Source: Neoceratodus forsteri | Taxonomy: Eukaryota; Chordata; Ceratodontiformes; Ceratodontidae | Length of the DNA stretch: 64,000 bases | Direction: 5' to 3' | NCBI GenBank assembly: GCA_016271365.2 | Contig: CM028130.1 | Coordinates: forward strand, 470,799,501-470,863,500 | Shown here: positions 56,106 through 64,000 of the stretch, one piece after another | How the letters are laid out: each line of letters opens with the position of its first letter | How positions within the stretch are numbered: position 1 is the stretch's first letter | The notes under the pieces: generated by a model | Told to the model about the DNA's origin: nothing | Seen by the model: the letters and a program-made list of their open reading frames with translations, nothing else | Databases searched by the model: none | Translations under genes and position numbers: made by a program

Positions 56106-57204
56106 ATGAGGAATACATTATTTAAGGAGCAATCTGACTTGTGCCCATTGGTGTTAAACAATCACATCTCAGTGTTTCAAAATACTGTTGTGCATAAGGT
56201 AAGAGAGTTACTAGAGAATAATCAAAGGAAAAATAAATACAAGAACATGAGTCAGGAAGAAAAGGCTCTACAAGAATTAATGGAGGCAGACAAGGGGGTA
56301 ACATTGTATTAATGGAAACTACTGACTACAGATGTATGGTTGAAATCTTGCTATATGATGTGAATAATTATCAGAAAATAAGTTACAAACCTACACATTT
56401 ATTCAAAAAGGAACTGTTTGTATTTTTAAATAATGCAGTCAGTGAGGGTAGTATTACTAATCAAGAATCCAAATATTTACACAGTGATTACCTGGCTACA
56501 CCTACTGTGTATTGCCCACCTAAAGATACACAGAAACCCCCTGGTAGACCCATCCCTTACTGAACGTCTGAGCATTTTTATTGACTTCTTGCAACACAGT
56601 ATGTTGAAACTCCCTTCATACCTTAGGGACACAGGGGATACTATTAAGACATTTCAGGAACTTAAATGGGATAGAAGCTTTATTTGGATAAGTGTAGCTG
56701 TAGAAGCACTCTACATTTCTATCAGACATCATGATGGCATCAGGACTTCTAAATATTTTCTGGAAAAAGACAAACATGGAACAGATGCACCAGTAGAATT
56801 TTTGATTGAAGCACTTAGTTTTGTCCTACACCACAATTATTTTGAATTTGATAATCAATTTTGTATTCAAAAATGTGGTACAGCAATGGGGGCCTCCATG
56901 GCCCCCTCAAATGCCAATTTATTTATGGGGATGTGGGAACAAGAATTTCTGATGGACCCAATGAACAATCCATACCACAACAACATCATTAAGTGGGGAC
57001 ACTTTATTGATGATTGTTTGTGTGTATGGAAAGGTGATTTAAAAGGTGCCCAGGAATTTGTAAAGTGGTTAAATGTTAACAATCTGAATCTTAGGTTTAC
57101 TGCTCAGGTACATAATTCACAAATCGACTTCCTGGACATCACATTGTTATCCATGGACCAGCACCCCTGATTGGCCCCCCACATCATAGACAGCAATATT
57201 TACA
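56106..57204 (+). pseudogene. Penelope-like element reverse transcriptase
   Basis: An ATG at 56106 opens MRNTLFKEQSDLCPLVLNNH, then KYKNMSQEEKALQELMEADK. A frameshift follows, then ISYKPTHLFKKELFVFLNNA, YLATPTVYCPPKDTQKPPGR, a frameshift, LTERLSIFIDFLQHSMLKLP, SYLRDTGDTIKTF, VAVEALYISIRHHDGIR (first Asp region, here A-V-E instead of the usual D-V-x), IQKCGTAMGASMAPSNANLF, MGMWEQEF, GHFIDDCLCVWKGDL (FIDD at 57003-57014) and HNSQIDFLDITLL. This is the PLE RT, which primes on DNA ends in this class. The GIY-YIG endonuclease expected downstream is missing, since the frame ends at another element's terminus. Broken by frameshifts. Confidence 0.85.
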
Positions 57205-57839
57205 AGTACAGTCAGACCTGGTTTATCCATGCCTCATTAGTCCGTATGTCTGGTTTCCCGAATGAGACACAATGCAAACAGATTTTTTCTCATGTTAATT
57301 ATCTCTTTAATACGTAAAACTGAGAATCTGAATCTGTTTGCATTTGTCCCTAAGTAGGCTAATTAATACCTATTGACTGTGACCTCCTTAATCCATTTTT
57401 TAATTGTACTCAGGTGGAAGTGCTAACATGTTTTTAACAGAGTGTTAATCGCAAGCACTCTTAATTCCCTCTGGCGTGTTAACTTGGTGGAAAACAACAC
57501 TTCCATTAACTGCATGAGTGTACTCTACTCCTGCTGCCACTGCTGCTGTTTTACATAAAGAAATGTTTTAATGTTTTAATAAATTAATTAATTTTGAAGT
57601 ATTTTTTCATTTCAGAGGGAGTCTTGTTTTACTGAGTTATCTTTTTCCCTTTATTTTTCAGCTCGATTTCCAGTACCTCCAAGTGCAACTGAAAACTGCT
57701 GCTTCACAGTCAAGCCCTGGTCTTCCTTTTCCCAGTTCTCCCCAGCTCTGGTAAATCCTTCTGATGTGTTATTTAATGTTAGTGTAAGATTTCTCCCTGG
57801 TTAGCTGTCCCAGCCTTCCCAGTCCACAGTTAATCCATT
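57205..57839 (+). other. Possible Tigger/pogo-like end plus unassigned DNA
   Basis: TACAGTCAGACCTGG at 57205 looks like the TA plus CAGTC... terminus of a Tigger/pogo-type mariner and cuts the PLE frame. No opposite end or transposase is seen, so this is only a suggestion. The rest is AT-rich. Confidence 0.25.
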
Positions 57840-58480
57840 CTGTCCCCGATTGTAGTTCTGCCTAAAAAAAAAAAAATCTTTCTGCCCTGAGTAAAGCTTG
57901 GTCTGCCCCGGTATGCCTTCTCTCCCCGAGTTTGAAATTTTACCATGGCAGATCTCCTTGTAGATTGAATTGTATTCCCCCGCACACCAGCTGTTCCTGC
58001 TGTCCCCGAGTTTGAATGTTTATCTTTCTGCCCTGAGTAAAGCATGGTCCATCCCGATATGCCTTCTCTCCCCGAGTAAAGCCCCATTCTTCATTTTTCC
58101 CACATAGAGTGTAGTTCTGCCAGAAAAAAATCCATGCTCCCCACCCCGGTAAACGCTGTAAATGTCCCCTGGTTAGCTAGCGGTGTGCCTACTCTCCCCG
58201 AGTTTGAAATTCTACCACGGTAGATCTCCCCCGAGTGCAGTTTTGCCTAAAAAGAAAAATCTTTCTGCCCTAAGTAAAGCATGGTCCGCCCCGGCATGCC
58301 TTCTCTCCCTGAGTAAAGCCCCATTCTTTCTTGTCCCCATGTAGAGTGTAGTTCTGTCGGAAAAGAATCCATGCTCCCAACCCCGGTAAATGCAGTAAAT
58401 GTCCCCTGGTTAGCTAGCAGTGTGCCTACTTTCCCCGAGTGTAGTTCTGCCTAAAAAAAAATAATAATTCTGCACCAAGT
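57840..58480 (+). repeat. CCCCGAGT-rich tandem repeats
   Basis: The marker TCTTTCTGCCCT(G/A)AGTAAAG occurs at 57877, 58023 and 58260. Sub-blocks TATGCCTTCTCTCCCCGAGT, CCCCATTCTT, GAGTGTAGTTCTG, ATCCATGCTCCC and GGTTAGCTAGC recur. The last full period is 237 bp. An incomplete fourth unit ends near 58480. Confidence 0.85.
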
Positions 58481-58650
58481 AAAACCCCAGTTCTGTGGCA
58501 GTTTCTGGTACCCCTGATAAATCTGTTCCAGTCCTTATGTCCCCTGATTGAATTTGACCGACCCCATTGTTTCTGCTACCCAGCTAGCTGTCAAGCTATG
58601 AGCCCCTCATTCTGCTCGTGATAAACTGTTCCTTTGTGAAATTCCTCCTA

Positions 58651-58836
58651 TTATTTTTATGCTCATGATGTGCTTTTAATGAGTGCATTAAAATGCCAAA
58701 GGTTAAATCAGATGCATACTGTACCATAACATTTCTTGTGATTTTTTTAAGTGCTTATTTTTATGCTCATGATGTGCTTTTAATGTGAGTGAGAAAATTG
58801 CTTTTTAAATGCCAAAGGTTGAATCAGATACATACT
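58651..58836 (+). repeat. 104-bp tandem duplication at the Harbinger B insertion site
   Basis: TTATTTTTATGCTCATGATG then ATGCCAAAGGTT(A/G)AATCAGAT occurs from 58651 and 58755. The second copy is cut by the Harbinger B end directly after CATACT. Confidence 0.85.
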
Positions 58837-59369
58837 GGGCCGGATATTCAAAAGGGTTGCGCTATGCGCAATAGGGTTGCGCCAGCACAAGTCTGAAATT
58901 GCGCCATTCTGCGATATTCAGCGGGAGGCAGTTGCGCCACCGAAAACATGCTGAGCAACAGCACAATGCAAATGAAGGCATGTGCAACCGAAGGGAGTGG
59001 AACCATGCATAAAGGACGCAATGCGATATTTAAAGGCTTGCGCCAACGAACAGCGGATCAGCTGGAAGGTGCGCCACGGCGGAAATGAGCCAAAATAAAA
59101 AGGCTCAAGGAAGAGGTGCAGGAATGCTACAGGGAAGCCACATGAGGCAGGGAGAGAGACAAGGCAAGAGGGACAAAGAGGGCAGGCCAGGGAGATCTGA
59201 GGACAAAATAGGGGCAAGGGAAGGTGTGTGGGGCCACAAACTGCAGAGGCCAGTAGGTGTACCCTGTGCAGTGGAGGTAGCAGTCAGGACAGCGGGGTAA
59301 CAGATCAACAACAGCCAGGGGAACACAAGCCAGGGACATGGACAGTGCCAGCTTCCATGGAAAGCGCTG

Positions 59370-60585
59370 TAATGAAGGGTGAAGGCATGCGCAGGGGCGT
59401 GGCGTGGAAGGGCCCGTCGGCAGTCTGCCGCAACAGACAGTACCGTGCCGCGCAGCAGCTTTGAGCTGTACCGGATGTTGAGATTGTGGCGGTACCACCT
59501 GAACAGGCAATACTGAGGCGGCTCTGTGAGCTGTGCAGTGATGTGATGCAGGCACCCTCACGACGGAGTCACGCTCCGTCAGTGGAGACAAAGGTAACAG
59601 CCTGCATGTGCCTGCTCACCACGGGTACCTTCCAGAGGCCAACAGAGGACACCACAGGCATAACACAGTCGGCCACATCACGCATCCTCACCCAGTTCCT
59701 CAGCGCACTGCTGCAACATGCTGCGGAGTACATCCATCTCCCCAGCAATGCGGCAGAGCGTACAGCAAACATGCAGGAGTTCCACAGGGTAGCACGTATG
59801 CCTGGCATGCTAGGGGCAATAGACTGCACCCATGTGGCTATTCGCATGCCATCTGGCCCCGATGGGGCCGCATACCGAAACAGGAAGGGTTTCACCAGTG
59901 TCAACTGCCAGGTGGTGTTTGATGCCAGTGGGTGCATCATATATGTCTGTGCCACACACCCTGGCGGAGCACATGATGCCTTCATATGGTACCAGTCTGC
60001 ACTGTGCCATCGATTCGAGAGTGGGGACATCCCCACAGGACATCTAGTGGGTGAGTATGCATGTAGGAGTGGCAAAGTTGGGGTAAGGGTGGGAAAGCCA
60101 CGGGTGCCATGGTAGTGGCACACAGGGCTATGGGCAATATGGACCTGAATATGATACTTATCTCCACTATCTCCACACAGGTGACAGTGGATACCCACTC
60201 TGTCCCTGGCTGCTCACACCCTACCGGCACCCCACGACCCCATCGCAGCAACGCTATAATGAGGCACATGCCGCCACACGCAACATCATCGAGTGGGTGT
60301 ATGGGATGCTTAAGGCATGCTTCCGATGCCTAGACACCTCCGTGGTGCTTACAATACAGCCCTCAAAGGCCTGTGGGATATTCCTGGCCTGTTGTATCCT
60401 GCACAACATGGCCAAAGACTGTGGGATAGCCGTCAGCTCGAGGAGGGGACAGCGATAGGGGGCGCCGGTGGCGCTGGTGATGATGGGGATGAGCAGACCC
60501 CCGTGGGCCGGCGGGACCCCCGACTGATCCGGCAGGCCCAGCTGCACCGGGACACCATCACAGAGGAGCATTTCGCACGACACAG
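59370..60585 (+). pseudogene. Harbinger transposase (HARBI1-like), element B
   Basis: Two exons. Exon 1: an N-terminal lead with VCRNRQYRAAQQL, a TGA at 59462, then VPPEQAILRRLCELCSDVMQ, KVTACMCLLTTGTFQRPTED, SQSATSRILTQFLSALLQHA, MLGAIDCTHVAIRMPSGPDG (Asp 1), AYRNRKGFTSVNCQVVFDAS and HPGGAHDAFIWYQSAL (Asp 2). Intron 60051-60180 (GTGAGT ... CACACAG) joins ...GHLV to GDSGYPLCPWLLTP. Exon 2: NEAHAATRNIIEWVYGMLKA (Glu) and FLACCILHNMA, with two frame slips around CLDTS. The DDE triad is complete and decay is slight. As in element A, the frame stops inside a donor (GTAAG at 60586), suggesting a third exon. Confidence 0.9.
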
Positions 60586-60740
60586 GTAAGTCATGGAGCC
60601 ATGTGCAGCCAACACTGTCTAGGCGCAACCCACAGGCACACAGGGTAACACACCAGGGGTGCATGACGGCAAGGGGAGTGGAAGGGTCCAGGCGCACAAA
60701 CACACCATCAGGGAGGGGTGAATAGTTACATGCTATATGG

Positions 60741-60766
60741 ACACACACACACACACACACACACAC
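60741..60766. repeat. (AC)n microsatellite
   Basis: Thirteen AC dinucleotides between the transposase and Myb genes of Harbinger B. Confidence 0.95.
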
Positions 60767-61075
60767 CAGGCACAAAGCGTACATGGGCAGGTGCACAGCA
60801 GAGCAGGAACAGACATGTGAAACACACAGATCCACGGACCACCCCCACCACCTGTACTGTCCAAGTACGTGTGTCAGATGCTGGGCACCTTTGCACCTTG
60901 GTGTACAGTACAATGCAGGCATCATCGTGCACACGCACCTGTGGACAGCAGTCGGGTGGGTGTGCAGGTGGTCCGTGTGTCAGCGTGTTGGGCAGGGCAC
61001 CCACCAGTGCACTACCCACCATGACACACATTGCACACAGGGCAGCACCAGACAGGGCCTGCACTGGGAGACAGG

Positions 61076-62730
61076 TCAGTCAGGTGGCACTGTGCCACGG
61101 CCACCTCGGATGCGTGGGCGGCCCCGCCATGACCCAGCAGCACTGGCAGGCTGAGCAAGGGCCACATGGGGTGGCACCGATGTACCACCAGGGGTCCCAC
61201 TGTGCGAGCGCGACCTTGTCCACACAGGGGTCTGCAGCATGCCAAACATACCTGCACCAGGTGTGCTCGGGATGCCCACAGCAGAACCCAGCGTCGACAG
61301 GCTGGGTGTCGCACGACGCCGGGAATGGGGAGTGGAGAGCGTACTGTGTGGGGTGTGCGGTACAGGGGCACCTGACTGTGTGCCCAATGCGGCCACGACA
61401 TTGGTCAGCCTGTCAATGGCGGCGGTCACATCCATCCGCATTTGGACCATCTCTGCAAGGATGAGTGCATTGTCCCTGCTGTGCCGCTCCACAGCCATGC
61501 ACAGTGCCTCCACGGACGTTGCAACCTGCATCTGCTCCTGTACTGATGCCCGCAGCAGGTGGGTGTGCTCGTCAAATGGGTAGTCTGCCACATCGGCAAT
61601 CTGCCCCCCAGGGTATGGAATGTCCTGATGCTCAACACCCCTTGAGGGTGGGCGCTGTTCACCAGGACCAGGTATGGGCAAGTCAACAGGCGGTGTGCAT
61701 GTGCCACCGCTGAACCCTGTACCCCCAGACCTGGTGGGTGACTGCTGCTGCTGCCCCTCCAACTGCTGTGCCCCAGGGACCAGTCGTTCCACTGCTGTGT
61801 CCGCAACAGTGCCAGAGACCTGCATAGCCACCGGTGCTGCCCCACCGGTGCCGACAGGCACAGCCTGGGACTGTGCTGACATGCTGGCACACACATTGGA
61901 ACCAGCTACGTCCAGGGGCACGTGCTGTCCTGCTGTGTGTCCATTATGAGACACACACATGTCATTGCCCATTGCGGTTCTTGCATCATCAATGGTGCAG
62001 GTTCGTGCAACAGCCACAGTCACAGCGTGCTGGCATGCTTGCATGCCAGACTGCTGTGACACAGGATGGGCACCTCCCACACCTGACTCACCGACATCGG
62101 AGATGGCAGCCAGGCGTGCACACTGGTGCAATGCATGCCGGCTGGCAGCAGAGGTGGATGGACCCTCCTCCAACTCTAGCTGGATGTCCACACTGCATGG
62201 TCCCACCACCACTGTCCCCTGCAGATGCACAGGATCTGTAACAGAAAGTGAGAACATGTTAGTGCATGGGATCAACCTCCCCGCCCACCACCGCCATGTC
62301 ATACTGTGCAGTGATGGGCTTCCACCTGTCTGGAAGCCACCTCCTGGAACGCCCTCGATTGCACTGCGCTGCATGGATGTAGCCAGACGGTCCTCCGCCG
62401 GGGTCAGCTGCACCACCTCTGGCTGGCCCCCGCCTGTGGCAACGCGTGCCACCCTGAGGGCTGCCACCTTTTCTTTCACCCGTCTCCTGTCGGTCCCAAT
62501 CTTTTTCTTACATTCCTGCACAGAGCGCTGGTGGCTTCCGTGCAGGTTTACGGCGTGAGCTACCCCCCCTCCCATGCAGCAGCACAGGCCTGAGGGGTGC
62601 CCCGCCATCCACTAAGTAGTGGCTCCTCATCCAGGTAGGCCCGGAAGAGTGCCTCTGTCTCGGACTTTGTGAAGTTGGGCCTCCTCCTTCGCCCACCATC
62701 ATCCTCCTCACCCAGTCCTTGCTCAGCCAT
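61076..62730 (-). pseudogene. Harbinger Myb/SANT-like partner protein, element B
   Basis: Minus strand. ATG at 62730 gives MAEQGLGEEDDGGRRRRPNF then TKSETEALFRAYLDEE. A frame change near 62570 gives AVNLHGSHQRSVQECKKKIG, TDRRRVKEKVAALRVAR: Myb/trihelix helices with the basic third helix. Exon 1 ends at FQTG/GTGGAAG near 62325. The acceptor TTCTGTTACAG precedes 62236. Exon 2 is long, with an acidic/Ser region, Gln/Pro-rich centre (QQLEGQQQQSPTRSGGT), a helix (LRASVQEQMQVATSVEALCM, AEMVQMRMDVTAAIDRLTNV) and an Arg/Gly-rich tail (WRGRPRIRGGRG). It has the same layout as element A's partner, in the same convergent position. The unspliced reading through the intron is not the protein. Confidence 0.75.
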
Positions 62731-63496
62731 GTCGGTCTGTATGGGTGGAAGTGGACACCTGTCACTGTGCAGTATACAGCATTATCCCATGACCATTGCC
62801 CAGAACATCACACAGCATGCAACTCACCTCTCACCTGCAGTAACCGACTCTGGCCACCGCAGATCACTGTCGCACATTTATAGTGCAATGCATGCAAATT
62901 AGGAGAGGAGCAACTTTAATGAGATGCAAATCGCGCCACTGCGCCTTTGAATGGCTGATCAGATGATTTGCATATGTTGGCTGAATATCGCGCTGTTGCA
63001 CTTTGCTCAATACGGTTGAGCCGGCTGAGCCAATGGCGCATTTCTGTGACTGCGTAGTACACCGCATTGCGCATGCTCAGGTAGCTTACGCAGGCGTCTG
63101 CTGTGCTGATGATGTGCTGTGCACGATCAGCAATTCAGGACATGGCCACCATTGTGCCAGTGGCGCTACAGCGCTGGTCACTACATAGTGCTGTGGCACA
63201 ACTGCGCAATAGTCCACTGTGGCACTGGCACACAGGTGACCGATTGCGCTGGACGTGTAGACGTCCGATGGTACTGTGCGTGGCCTTGCGCCACAGACCC
63301 ATGACCTTGTGCATGACCTTTGCCCCCTGGCGCTGTACGTCTGGCATGTCTACGGCTCTATCGCACTGTTCGGTAACAGCACGATGTGGACCGATGACGC
63401 TTATATTTAACAGCGATAGGGACTGATGGAGTTGTATTGCGCAACATTTACTGCAATATGAAGGCCATGAGCGCCATATTGTCTACTATACAACTG
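62731..63496. other. Harbinger B subterminal-like block and spacer
   Basis: 62.9-63.1 kb is rich in TTGCGC/GCGCA and GAATATCGCG words that mirror the left end. 63.1-63.5 kb is spacer with GCGCTA/CTGTGGC words. No Harbinger terminal repeat is found where the symmetry would place it (about 63066). Confidence 0.45.
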
Positions 63497-64000
63497 CAGG
63501 ATGGCACGCAGGAGAGCTCCATAGTGGAGTGCGTTGGAGGTGGCCAACCTGGTGGCTGTGGTGGAGCCTCACCATGGGTCACTGTTTGGGGGAGAATCCC
63601 TGCACATGGCCCGCACCCATGTGTGACAGCAGGTGGCCACCGATCTGGAGCAGGCCACTGGGCAGCGGAGGACTCCAGAGCAGTGCAGGCACTGGTATGG
63701 TGACCTCCGCAGGAGGGAGCAGGAACTGCTGGAGCACCTCAGGTCACGTGCCAGGAGGGGCATTGTGCCTAGGCCAGGTGGGTGTGCTGTCTATGCACCT
63801 GTATTGTCCGCATGGGTGTCACTGTGTAATGTGACCTGTGCATGGGGGTGGGTTGGGCTATGGTTTGCTGTGATGGTGTTTGCAGGTGTGTGATGTATGG
63901 GTCTGGCTGTGTGGGCAGGCACACTCAATAGGGCAGGGGGCTGTCTGCTTCGGGATCTCACTGATGTGTTTCTCATCATTTGTCTCCCACAGGCGTGGAG
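63497..64000 (+). pseudogene. Additional Myb/SANT-like gene, plus strand, cut by window edge
   Basis: ATG at 63497: MARRRAP, TAG, WSALEVANLVAVVEPHHGSL, FGGESLHMARTHV, TGA, QQVATDLEQATGQRRTPEQC, RHWYGDLRRREQELLEHLRS, RARRGIVPRPG, all in one frame interrupted only by the two stops. The W ... L ... RT-x-EQCR-x-x-x-x-DLRR pattern is a Myb/SANT or trihelix DNA-binding domain. A donor CAG/GTGGGT lies at 63777/63778. A pyrimidine tract and acceptor CCCACAG end at 63992, so exon 2 starts at 63993. Its sequence differs from the minus-strand partner of element B. It may belong to Harbinger B or to an adjacent element. Confidence 0.65.

Larger units (their letters stand above)
58837..64000 (+). mobile_element. 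PIF/Harbinger DNA transposon B (right end beyond window)
   Basis: The terminus GGGCCGGATATTCAAAAGGG at 58837 is close to Harbinger A's but clearly another family. Subterminal TTGCGC repeats and GCGATATTCAGC (58911) have an inverse GCTGAATATCGC near 62980. Contents: transposase (+), Myb-like gene (-) and, past the subterminal-like block, a second Myb/SANT-like gene (+). The right terminal repeat is not in the window. If the true end lies near 63.0 kb, the last kilobase belongs to something else. Confidence 0.75.

Noticed and set aside
61076..62608. Single 510-residue minus-strand protein
   Set aside because: It reads through an intron with a good donor (about 62325) and acceptor (62237). The Myb start lies upstream at 62730 in another frame.

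Overview
This window looks like a piece of a very large, repeat-choked vertebrate genome, most likely an amphibian (a caecilian or salamander type) or a similar giant genome. I base this on the mix of families: CR1 LINEs with the TCTATGTTTCTATG-type 3' end, L1 and I/jockey-group LINEs, a Penelope-like element (PLE), PIF/Harbinger elements with their Myb partner genes, a BED-finger hAT, TTAA-target T2/Kolobok-like foldbacks and a SINE with a conserved vertebrate central domain. The species cannot be fixed from the sequence. I found no host protein-coding gene, tRNA, rRNA or CRISPR array. Every recognisable coding stretch belongs to a mobile element and nearly all are broken.

Layout. 1-416 is the start of an L1 ORF1 running off the left edge. 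0.8-3.5 kb holds hairpin repeats, a 297-bp tandem repeat enclosed by ~69-bp terminal inverted repeats, and a foldback. 4.1-9.6 kb is a ~33-bp minisatellite (unit like GATAGATGGGGTACAGTGCA...) that flips orientation at about 7.31 kb, making a giant inverted repeat. 10.06-11.19 kb encodes the N-terminal part of a PLE. The matching reverse transcriptase lies at 56.1-57.2 kb, so much of the intervening ~45 kb may have been inserted into it. 13.15-14.70 kb is the 5' part of a hAT element whose transposase resumes at 36.69 kb. The gap is a minus-strand LINE (14.70-36.68 kb) flanked by an 11-bp direct repeat. That LINE was itself invaded by a Harbinger element (19,063-27,943, TSD TAA) and three CR1 copies.

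41.4-46.6 kb is a ~255-bp tandem repeat rich in TTTGATCGCGA, split by a 5'-truncated L1 (18-bp TSD) and another LINE. 46.7-50.8 kb is a cluster of tandem and inverted repeats, including a near-perfect 362-bp palindrome and a TTAA foldback carrying a poly-A retroposon (11-bp TSD). 51.0-51.6 kb is a BED-finger gene without a transposase domain. 52.2-54.85 kb is a second copy of the hAT 5' region, interrupted by a 1,543-bp solo LTR. 58.8 kb to the right edge is a second Harbinger element with transposase, the usual opposite-strand Myb-like gene and, unusually, another Myb/SANT-like gene on the plus strand.

The genes do not form pathways with the host. They work, or once worked, within their own elements: Harbinger transposase with its Myb partner, CR1 ORF1 esterase with ORF2, and LINE ORF1 with ORF2. 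The value of the window is its insertion stratigraphy, its unusual tandem/inverted repeats, and two candidate accessory genes: the BED-only gene and the extra Harbinger Myb.
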